Shown in pieces: positions 35,154-42,625 of a stretch of 64,000 bases of DNA; position 1 is the first letter of the stretch, and the number at the start of each line of letters is the position of its first letter. Location of the stretch: positions 2,294,001 to 2,358,000 of the forward strand of contig OZ220724.1 of the NCBI GenBank assembly GCA_965116715.1, read 5' to 3'. The notes under the pieces are model-generated. The model saw only the letters and a list, made by a program, of their open reading frames with translations. It was not told where the DNA came from and made no database searches. The position numbers and the translations under genes are program-made. The DNA is from Poriferisodalis sp965116715 (GTDB lineage Bacteria > Actinomycetota > Acidimicrobiia > Acidimicrobiales > Poriferisodalaceae).

Positions 35154-36899
35154 ATGACCGACGCCACACCCGACGCCACGCATTCGGGAGGATCCGCCGG
35201 GGCCGTCCCGGCGGAAGACCCGACGGCGTTCGGCTGGCTCAACACTGCTGACCACAAGCGCATCGGCCGGCTGTTCATCGCCTGCTCGCTGCTGTTCGCT
35301 CTCGCCGGTGCGGTCGCCGATCTGCTCGTGCGTTTCGACCTGGCCTCATCGAGCGGGCACACGGTGTTGAACGCCGACTCGTTCGTACAGGTCTTCACAT
35401 TCACCCGGGACGCCCTGGTGTTCGGCATGCTCATCCCGCTGTTCCTGGGCATCGCCATCTATGTAGTGCCGCTGCAGGTGGGCGCGCCGAATGTGGCGTT
35501 CGGGCGGGCTGCTGCGCTGTCGTTCTGGGGCTGGCTGGTGTCGGCCGGCGTGCTCGTCGGGGCGTACATCGCCAACGGCGGTCCCGGCGGCGGTTTCTCG
35601 GACGGCGTAGATCTGCACCTGCTGGCCCTCGCAGGGCTCGTGATCTCGCTGCTCACCGGAGCCATCTGTGTCGCCGTCACCACGCTCACCATGCGTGCGC
35701 CCGGCATGTACATGGACCGCACGCCACCGTTCGCCTGGTCGGCGCTCGTCACGGCCTCGATGCTGGTGGTCAGCCTCGGCGTGGTGCTGGGCCAGATCGT
35801 CGTGCTCTACATCGAGCACCGCTATGGCCCCCGGTTCCTGGGCGGCAACTACGGCATCTGGTCGCGCATCGATTGGATGTACCGCACGCCGCAGCTGTTC
35901 ATCTATGTGGTGCCGGTGCTCGGGGTGGTCGCCGAGATCATGCTGGCCGCCGCCCGCCGCTGGGTCTTCGAGCCGCTGGCGCTCTACTTCACCATGGGCC
36001 TGGTGGGCCTGTTCGGCTTCGGCGCCTGGGCCAACTTCGGCATCACGGGTGAGGGCGCCGACATCGTCGACGGTCTCGAGGGCATCGTGCTGGTCGGCCT
36101 GTATGCGGGTGCCCTCGCAGGAGTCTCGGGATTGCTGGCGCTGCTGGGCTTCACCGTGTGGCAGAGCCGCAGTTGGCCGCGCCCGACAACGGCGGTGCTG
36201 GCTGCGTTCGGCGCAGGAACGCTGATTGCGGTTGCCGCGCTGGTCGGCCTGATCGGCGCCGGCGCGGACTGGCTGCAGATAGCGGGACGTGGCGTCGACG
36301 GCAATGCCCCGCTGTGGCTCACCACCTGGGTCACGGGTCAGCAGAGCCTGCTGATCTACGGCGCAGGACTGCTGGGCGGGCTGGCCGCGCTGCACTGGTG
36401 GGCACCCAAGATCTGGGGTCGGCGCCTGTTCGAGCTTGCCGGGCTGGGCAGCTTGCTGGCGATCGGCGGCGGAGCTCTGCTGGCCTGGCTGGGTCCGACC
36501 CTGTCAGGTGCGTTCACCGAGCAACCGCAGTTCGTGTACGGCGAGCCGCTGCTGACGACCCGCTACGTCGGTCAGGTCGATGACACCGGCGCATCCGTCG
36601 CCGAGGGTCTCTCGGTGCTCGGCGCTGTCGGCGTCGTCATCGTGCTGGCTGGCGTGGCGCTCGTAGTGCTGAACCTGGTGGTCTGCGTGGTCATGAGCAA
36701 GGGTGCCGAGGCCCCCGCCGACCCGTGGGGCGGTCTGACGCCGGAATGGCTGCTGCCCTCGCCGCCGCCGCTCGGTCCAGCCGAAGCCCTGGCAGAGCTC
36801 ACGTCAGGAACGCCGTTGCTCGACGCTGAGCTCAATGGGAACGGTCTCAATGGCAACGGGGCCGCAGTCGAACGCGACGCGCACGAGGTGCCGGCCTGA
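35154..36899 (+). CDS. COX1-like protein lacking all heme and copper ligands
   Basis: A 581-residue, about 12-TM homologue of cytochrome c oxidase subunit I. Aligned by eye to the true CtaD of this window: TxDHKxIG, the helix-II ending VPLQxGAxxVAF and the C-terminal DPWGGLTPEWLLPSP are shared. The metal sites are not: the heme-a His in FTMHG is replaced (FTFTRD, about residue 80), GHPEVY by YRTPQLF (about 243), the CuB His pair in WAHHM by WANFG (about 291), and AHFHYV by TGQQSLL (about 392). It cannot form the binuclear centre. It is first in the oxidase operon; the role is unknown, perhaps structural or assembly-related. Confidence 0.85.
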   Translation: MTDATPDATHSGGSAGAVPAEDPTAFGWLNTADHKRIGRLFIACSLLFALAGAVADLLVRFDLASSSGHTVLNADSFVQVFTFTRDALVFGMLIPLFLGIAIYVVPLQVGAPNVAFGRAAALSFWGWLVSAGVLVGAYIANGGPGGGFSDGVDLHLLALAGLVISLLTGAICVAVTTLTMRAPGMYMDRTPPFAWSALVTASMLVVSLGVVLGQIVVLYIEHRYGPRFLGGNYGIWSRIDWMYRTPQLFIYVVPVLGVVAEIMLAAARRWVFEPLALYFTMGLVGLFGFGAWANFGITGEGADIVDGLEGIVLVGLYAGALAGVSGLLALLGFTVWQSRSWPRPTTAVLAAFGAGTLIAVAALVGLIGAGADWLQIAGRGVDGNAPLWLTTWVTGQQSLLIYGAGLLGGLAALHWWAPKIWGRRLFELAGLGSLLAIGGGALLAWLGPTLSGAFTEQPQFVYGEPLLTTRYVGQVDDTGASVAEGLSVLGAVGVVIVLAGVALVVLNLVVCVVMSKGAEAPADPWGGLTPEWLLPSPPPLGPAEALAELTSGTPLLDAELNGNGLNGNGAAVERDAHEVPA

Positions 36900-37519
36900 T
36901 GACCGACACGACGACCGCTGTCGAGGCCCAGCAACCGGGCCGGTACACCGTCCCCGGCCCGCCGCCCCGACCCCGCAGCCAACTCGTCGGCACGGGGTTT
37001 GCCATCGCGGCCGGCGCCATGGCGGTCGCCGGGGCACTGGGCCACTACATGGCGCGCCGGCACGCATCGGGCATCGACCCCGGCCACGACTGGCTCGCCG
37101 GCCATTCGGTTCCGAATCCACAGCTCGTCTATGCGCTGATCACCCTGCTGGTCTCGGTGGTCACGGCGCACTGGGCCGTGTGGGCCAGCGGCCGCGGCGA
37201 GCGCGGCCACACCTGGGTGGGCATGGCGCTCACCTTGGTGATGGGACTTGCCTTCTTCAACATGGTGATGTTCAGCCTGAACCGCATGGAGATCGAGATC
37301 GGCTCGGGCGAATGGGCCACGTTGGCATACGCCGTCACCGGGCTCTCGCTGGCCATCCTGATCGTGGGCATGTTCTACCTGGGCTTGATGACGCTTCGTT
37401 CGCTGGGCGGCGGTGTGGGCCGCGATCGTTCGACGCCGCTGGGTGCAGCGGTGTTCTTCTGGGACTTCGCCGTGCTTGCGTGGGCCGCCACCTGGTACGT
37501 CGTGTACGTGGTGAAGTAG
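36899..37519 (+). CDS. COX3-like membrane protein
   Basis: A 206-residue protein with about five TM helices that resembles cytochrome c oxidase subunit III. The last helix FFWDFAVLAWAATWYVVYVVK aligns with LYWHFVDIVWIVIFAVVYLI of the true CtaE in this window, with Asp replacing the conserved His. Its start overlaps the COX1-like stop by one base (TGATG), so the two divergent paralogues are translated together and probably form one complex. Confidence 0.75.
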   Translation: MTDTTTAVEAQQPGRYTVPGPPPRPRSQLVGTGFAIAAGAMAVAGALGHYMARRHASGIDPGHDWLAGHSVPNPQLVYALITLLVSVVTAHWAVWASGRGERGHTWVGMALTLVMGLAFFNMVMFSLNRMEIEIGSGEWATLAYAVTGLSLAILIVGMFYLGLMTLRSLGGGVGRDRSTPLGAAVFFWDFAVLAWAATWYVVYVVK

Positions 37520-37526
37520 GGGATCG

Positions 37527-38315
37527 ATGGTCGGCATCGCCAGCAGGTACTTCGCCGGACGCATCGCGCTGGCTGCCGCGGCCGCGGTGGTGGTCGGCGT
37601 GCTCACCGGCATGGACGGCACGGGTCACGTGGTCATGTACGCCACGATCGTGCTGGGCGTTGCCGCCGGGGCGTTCGCCTTGCTGTTCGCCTTGGCGCTC
37701 ACCGTGGGCGACGGAGACTCGCGCGACCGGGAGCACTCGCATGAGCACCGGCCAGCCCCGGCGTACTGGCCGATCATGGCGGCGGTCGGCATGGGCGTGC
37801 TCATGGTGGGGCTGGTGACTGACTCCCTGCTCACCATCGCGGGAGTGGCGCTGTTGCTGATCTCCGCGATCGAGTGGACGATGAGCGCCTGGGCCGAGCA
37901 CCTGTCCACTGATGCAGCGTCGAATGCGACCGAGCGTGCACGCCTGCTGCGGCCCTTCGAGATCTCGCTCTACGGCGCGCTGGGCATCGCCATTCCGGTG
38001 GTGCTGGCCTCTCGCATCTTCCTGACCGTCAGCAAGACGGCGGCGAGCTTTGCGGCCATCGCCATCGCCGCGGTGATCCTGGCGTTCGCCTTCGTGGTGT
38101 ACGCGAAGCCGCAGCTGCGACGTGCTGTCACGGCGTCGATGCTGGTGCTGGGCGGTGTTGCGCTCATCGTTGCCGGCATCACCTCGGCCGTCATCGGCGA
38201 GCGAGAGTTCCACCACCACGGCGACCACGCCGAGGCCGATGGCCACGCCGAGGCCGACGATCACGGCACCGGCGAATCGAGCGGGATGAGCGAATCGGAC
38301 GGAGGGCACGAGTGA
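37527..38315 (+). CDS. Membrane protein of the oxidase operon with His-rich tail
   Basis: A 262-residue protein with about seven hydrophobic segments. Near residue 78 the block YWPIMAAVGMGVLMVGLV resembles the actinobacterial subunit IV (CtaF) motif YWP, which also occurs at the C-terminus of CtaD here. The C-terminal 35 residues are His/Asp-rich (HHHGDHAEADGHAEADDH), suggesting metal binding. It is not a recognised family as a whole. It sits between the COX3-like gene and ctaC, overlapping the ctaC region by GTGATG. Confidence 0.65.
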   Translation: MVGIASRYFAGRIALAAAAAVVVGVLTGMDGTGHVVMYATIVLGVAAGAFALLFALALTVGDGDSRDREHSHEHRPAPAYWPIMAAVGMGVLMVGLVTDSLLTIAGVALLLISAIEWTMSAWAEHLSTDAASNATERARLLRPFEISLYGALGIAIPVVLASRIFLTVSKTAASFAAIAIAAVILAFAFVVYAKPQLRRAVTASMLVLGGVALIVAGITSAVIGEREFHHHGDHAEADGHAEADDHGTGESSGMSESDGGHE

Positions 38316-39460
38316 TGGGCACTCGCTTCGCTCGACACTGGCGCCTGGGCGCGCTGGCGCTGCTGGCCGCGATGGCAGCGGGCTGCGCCACCGGTCGTCT
38401 CGATGCCACCAAGCCCGTCGGCCAGGATGCCCAGGACATCGACTTCCTCATGCGCCTGTCGGGCTGGATGGCGGTCGGCGTCGGCATCTTCGTGGCGGCT
38501 GCAGTCGCCACCATCATCGTGAAGTTCCGGGCCAAGCCCACCGACGACCCCGACGACCTACCGCCACAGATCCACGGCAACCGCAAGGCCGAGCTGACGT
38601 GGACGCTCATCCCGACCGCGATGCTGGTGTTCCTCACCATCTACACGCTCCCCACGGTGTTCGCGCTGGCTTCTGAGGGCGACGGCCGCACGGTCAAGGT
38701 CGAGGGTCAGCAGTGGTGGTGGCAGTTCAGCTACGACCTCGACGAGGACGGCCACTACGACATCGTCACGGCAAATGACCTGGTGATCCAGACCGGCGAA
38801 GAGGTCAACCTGGAGATCCACTCCAACGACGTCATTCACTCGTTCTGGATTCCCCAGCTCAACGGCAAGAAGGACGCCGTGCCGGGCCGGATCCACGAGT
38901 GGCGGATCAGCTCAGACGAACCGGGCATCTTCTACGGCGAGTGCGTGGAGTTCTGCGGGCTGAGCCACGCCAACATGCAGATGCGCACCATCGTGCTGAC
39001 ACCGTCCGATTTTGAGCGTTGGAAGCAAGAACAGCTTGCCGGGCAGGCCGCAGCCCAGACGGCGCCGGCCGAGGGATCAGCCGAAGCGGCCGGCGCTGCG
39101 CTGTTCGAGACCCACTGCATCAGCTGTCACGTCGTCGACGGCGCGTATGAGAGCGCGGCCGGGGGCAATGCGAACCTGCTCGCGGGCATCGCGCCGAATC
39201 TCACCAACCTGATGAGCCGCACGGCATTTGCCGGAGCGCTCTACGAGACGTACCTGCCCGACGGAAGCCTGAACATCGCCGAGCTGCGCGAGTGGGTGCG
39301 CAATGCGCCCGAGATGAAGCCGGCTCGTGCCGACAACCAGCAGGGCATGCTGGACTTCTCCGAGGTCTTGACCGACCAGGACCTCGACAACTTGATGGCG
39401 TACCTGAAGACCCTCGGCAGCCCGCCGGTGCTGCCCGAGACGAACGCCGGCTCAGGCTGA
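38315..39460 (+). CDS. ctaC: Cytochrome c oxidase subunit II with fused cytochrome c (caa3 type)
   Basis: A 381-residue lipoprotein (lipobox MAAGC near residue 20), two TM helices, then the cupredoxin domain with the CuA site: His in DVIHSFWIPQL and GECVEFCGLSHANM. A C-terminal cytochrome c domain has the heme motif CISCH near residue 268 and an axial Met in the NAPEMKPARADN region. Electrons go from cytochrome c to CuA and then to CtaD. GGAGGG lies 8 nt before ATG 38315; GTG 38312 is in frame and overlaps the preceding stop. Confidence 0.95.
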   Translation: MGTRFARHWRLGALALLAAMAAGCATGRLDATKPVGQDAQDIDFLMRLSGWMAVGVGIFVAAAVATIIVKFRAKPTDDPDDLPPQIHGNRKAELTWTLIPTAMLVFLTIYTLPTVFALASEGDGRTVKVEGQQWWWQFSYDLDEDGHYDIVTANDLVIQTGEEVNLEIHSNDVIHSFWIPQLNGKKDAVPGRIHEWRISSDEPGIFYGECVEFCGLSHANMQMRTIVLTPSDFERWKQEQLAGQAAAQTAPAEGSAEAAGAALFETHCISCHVVDGAYESAAGGNANLLAGIAPNLTNLMSRTAFAGALYETYLPDGSLNIAELREWVRNAPEMKPARADNQQGMLDFSEVLTDQDLDNLMAYLKTLGSPPVLPETNAGSG

Positions 39461-39473
39461 GGAGAACGACCTG

Positions 39474-41537
39474 ATGGCAATCATCACCGATCGTCCCGAC
39501 AGCACCGGACCGGGCACCGAACTGGAGGTGGCCCAGCCGGACTCGCACGAAGACGACTCGCCGCGTACCGGCGTCTTCGCCCGGCCCACGCACGCAACCG
39601 GCTGGCGCGAATGGCTGTTCACGGTCGACCACAAGAAGATCGGGATCATGTACGGCGTCCTCGCCATGTTCTGGTTCCTGGTGGGCGGCATCGAGATCGG
39701 GCTGGTCCGCCTGCAGCTGTGGGCGCCCGACGGCGAGGTGATCAGCGCTGACTTCTACAACCAGCTCTTCACCATGCACGGCGTCACCATGGTCTTCCTG
39801 GTGATCATGCCCCTGGCGAACGCGTTCGCGAACTATCTCGTGCCGCTGCAGATCGGCGCCAGGGACGTGGCGTTCCCGCGCATGAACGCGCTTGGCCTGT
39901 GGGTCTTCGCCTTCGGCGGCATCTTCCTCAACCTCAGCTGGTTCCTGGGCGGCGGCGCCGACGGCGGCTGGTTCGCCTATGCGCCCAACACCGGCATGAC
40001 CTACAGCCCCGGCCACGGCATGGACTTCTACGCCTTGGGCCTGCAGATCGCCGGCATCGCCTCGCTGCTGGGCGCCATCAACCTGCTCGTCACCATCATC
40101 AACATGCGCTGCCCGGGCATGAGCCTGCTGCGCATGCCGGTGTTCACCTGGATGATCCTGGTGGTGCAGTTCCTGCTGGTGTTCGCACTGCCGGTCATCA
40201 CGGTGGCGTTGATCCTGCTGACGTTCGACCGCACCTTCGACGCCAACTTCTTCGACGTGGCAGCGGGTGCCGACCCGCTGCTGTGGCAGCACCTCTTCTG
40301 GATCTTCGGCCATCCGGAGGTGTACATCCTGATCCTGCCCGCATTCGGCGTGGTGTCTGAGACGCTGCCGGTGTTCAGCCGCAAGCCGCTGTTCGGCTAC
40401 CCGATCGTGGTCCTGTCGGGCGCCGCCATCGGCTTCATGGGATGGGGCGTGTGGGCGCACCACATGTTCACCTCAGGCATGGGGCCGGTCTCGGTGGCGG
40501 CATTCTCGGCGACCACCATGTTCATTGCGGTGCCGACCGGCGTGAAGATCCTGAACTGGATCGCCACCATGTGGGCCGGCAAGGTGCGTTTCACCGTGCC
40601 GATGATGTTCTCGGTGTCGCTGGTGGCCATGTTCACGATCGGCGGCCTGTCGGGCGTCATGCACGCGATTGCGCCCGCCGACACCCAGCAGACCGACACC
40701 TACTTCATCGTGGCGCACTTCCACTACGTGCTCGTGGGCGGTGCCCTCATGGGCATGTTCGCCGGCATGTACTACTGGTGGCCCAAGGCGTTCGGCTACC
40801 ACCTGAACGAGCGGCTCGGTCGCTGGCACTTCTGGCTGATGCTGTTGGGCTTCAACGTCACCTTCGGGCCCATGCACATCGTGGGCCTGCAGGGCATGGC
40901 CCGGCGCCACAGCGTGTACGGGGAATTCGACGGGTTCGAGTTCTGGAACAAGATCGCCACCATCGGCTACTTCGTCATGCTCATCGCCATGGTGATTCTG
41001 GCCGTCAACATCTTCCGCACCTGGGGCCGCTACCGCCGGGGCCTCGAGCCCCAGGCCGAGGCCGACCCGTGGGACGGCCGCACGCTGGAGTGGGCGATTC
41101 CCTCGCCGGTTCCCGAGCACAACTTCGACTACGTGCCGGTGGTGACCGACGTCGACGACTTCTGGCACAAGAAGTACCAGCCCGACGAGACGGGCAAGCT
41201 GCGGCGCGTCGCCAACGGCAACGACATCGCCCAGATCGGCGACCAGCACCCGCACCTGCCGTCGCCGTCGTACTGGCCGATTGTGCTGGCGATGGGCTTG
41301 CCGCTCATCGGGTTCGGCCTCATCTACAACCTCTGGATTGCCGGCATCGGGCTGCTGCTGCTGGTCGGCGCCATGTTCGGCTGGACGCTCGAGCCGGCCA
41401 CCGATCCCGACGCTGGTCACGGTCACGGCCATGACGACCATGACTCGCACGGCGACGGTCATGACGGTGGCCCCGACGGCCACGATGGGAATGGCGTGCT
41501 GGCCGGCGCGCCGAACGGGGAGGCCGCCAGTGACTGA
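39474..41537 (+). CDS. ctaD: Cytochrome c oxidase subunit I with C-terminal subunit IV-like extension
   Basis: Catalytic subunit (687 aa). All ligands are present: FTMHG (about residue 102, heme a), GHPEVY (about 280-284, CuB His and crosslinked Tyr), WAHHM (about 329-330, CuB), and AHFHYV (about 414-416, heme a3/a). The core ends near residue 560. It is followed by an extension with SYWPIVLAMGLPLIGFGL and a second TM, resembling a fused CtaF, and a His/Asp-rich tail (HGHGHDDHDSHGDGHD). GGAG precedes ATG 39474. Confidence 0.96.
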   Translation: MAIITDRPDSTGPGTELEVAQPDSHEDDSPRTGVFARPTHATGWREWLFTVDHKKIGIMYGVLAMFWFLVGGIEIGLVRLQLWAPDGEVISADFYNQLFTMHGVTMVFLVIMPLANAFANYLVPLQIGARDVAFPRMNALGLWVFAFGGIFLNLSWFLGGGADGGWFAYAPNTGMTYSPGHGMDFYALGLQIAGIASLLGAINLLVTIINMRCPGMSLLRMPVFTWMILVVQFLLVFALPVITVALILLTFDRTFDANFFDVAAGADPLLWQHLFWIFGHPEVYILILPAFGVVSETLPVFSRKPLFGYPIVVLSGAAIGFMGWGVWAHHMFTSGMGPVSVAAFSATTMFIAVPTGVKILNWIATMWAGKVRFTVPMMFSVSLVAMFTIGGLSGVMHAIAPADTQQTDTYFIVAHFHYVLVGGALMGMFAGMYYWWPKAFGYHLNERLGRWHFWLMLLGFNVTFGPMHIVGLQGMARRHSVYGEFDGFEFWNKIATIGYFVMLIAMVILAVNIFRTWGRYRRGLEPQAEADPWDGRTLEWAIPSPVPEHNFDYVPVVTDVDDFWHKKYQPDETGKLRRVANGNDIAQIGDQHPHLPSPSYWPIVLAMGLPLIGFGLIYNLWIAGIGLLLLVGAMFGWTLEPATDPDAGHGHGHDDHDSHGDGHDGGPDGHDGNGVLAGAPNGEAASD

Positions 41538-42195
41538 TACCCCGACCGCCGTCGAACCGACCGAAGGCGACGAACAGCAAATCGCCTACCCGCGCACGGA
41601 GTGGGACGACTACGAGATCGTCCCGCCCACGACCAGCCTGTCCAACGAGAAGATGACGATGTGGACCTTCTTGGGTTCAGATTGTCTGCTCTTCGGCGCG
41701 CTGATCTCGACATACCTGCTGCTGCGCAACCGCCAACCGCTGTCGGGCGAGGAGTCGCTGAGGGCGGCCGACCTGTTCGACATCCCGTTCACGTCGGTGA
41801 GTTCGTTCGTGCTGCTGATGAGCTCGCTCACCATGGTGCTCGCCGTGTCGGCCATCGCCAGGGGCGAGATGGAGCGCTGCAAGCTGTGGCTGTTGACCAC
41901 CGCAGCGCAGGGTGCAGTGTTCATCGCCGGCCAGGTGTACGAGTTCACGAGCTTCTACCGGGAGGGCCTCGGCTTCACGGTCAGTATCTCGTCGTCGGCC
42001 TTCTACACGCTGACCGGCTTCCACGGCGTCCACGTGTCGCTGGGCATCATCATGCTGGTCACGCTGTGGGCGATGGTGAATCGGGGGATCATCGGTCCTG
42101 AGCGGGCCGAGACCGTCGAGATCGTCGGCCTGTACTGGCACTTCGTCGACATTGTCTGGATCGTGATCTTCGCGGTCGTCTACCTGATCCCCTAG
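41530..42195 (+). CDS. ctaE: Cytochrome c oxidase subunit III
   Basis: A 221-residue COX3. Conserved blocks: KMTMWTFLGSDCLLFGALIS, FYTLTGFHGVHVSLGIIML and YWHFVDIVWIVIF. It has about five TM helices, the bacterial short form. GTG 41530 overlaps the end of ctaD by 8 bp, so translation is coupled. Confidence 0.93.
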   Translation: MTDTPTAVEPTEGDEQQIAYPRTEWDDYEIVPPTTSLSNEKMTMWTFLGSDCLLFGALISTYLLLRNRQPLSGEESLRAADLFDIPFTSVSSFVLLMSSLTMVLAVSAIARGEMERCKLWLLTTAAQGAVFIAGQVYEFTSFYREGLGFTVSISSSAFYTLTGFHGVHVSLGIIMLVTLWAMVNRGIIGPERAETVEIVGLYWHFVDIVWIVIFAVVYLIP

Positions 42196-42206
42196 GAAAT
42201 GCAGCG

Positions 42207-42584
42207 ATGAGCACCGCTACTGAAGCCGCACCCGAAGAGATCCACGAGTCCGACGCGGCGCACGACGACCATGACCACGGCTTGAGCGACTGGGGCTACA
42301 TCAAGGTCGCACTGCTGCTCGCGGCACTGACCGCGGCCGAGGTGCTGATCTACTTCGCGCCACCGGGTCCGCTGGAAGTGCCGCTGCTGCTGATCCTCAT
42401 GGTGGTCAAGTTCGAGATCGTCGTCGCCTACTTCATGCACCTGCGCTTCGACAACAAACTCTTCACGTGGCTGTTCGTCGGCGGGCTGGTGCTCGCCATC
42501 GCCGTGTATGCGGCGTTTGCCACCTCGATGGTGTTCTGGACCGACCCAGCAGGCTGCGACGTCAGTCCCAACCCAAGCTGCTGA
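42207..42584 (+). CDS. Cytochrome c oxidase subunit IV family protein
   Basis: A 125-residue protein of the prokaryotic COX4/CyoD-like family: a His-rich N-terminus (HESDAAHDDHDHG), then three TM helices with YIKVALLLAALTAAEVLIYF, ILMVVKFEIVVAYFMHLRFD and a final helix. AGGAAA precedes ATG 42207. It is the last gene of the oxidase operon. Confidence 0.9.
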   Translation: MSTATEAAPEEIHESDAAHDDHDHGLSDWGYIKVALLLAALTAAEVLIYFAPPGPLEVPLLLILMVVKFEIVVAYFMHLRFDNKLFTWLFVGGLVLAIAVYAAFATSMVFWTDPAGCDVSPNPSC

Positions 42585-42625
42585 ACCTCAGAGGCCGACC
42601 CGCTGGGCGCGGCTGAGGCCGGCCA

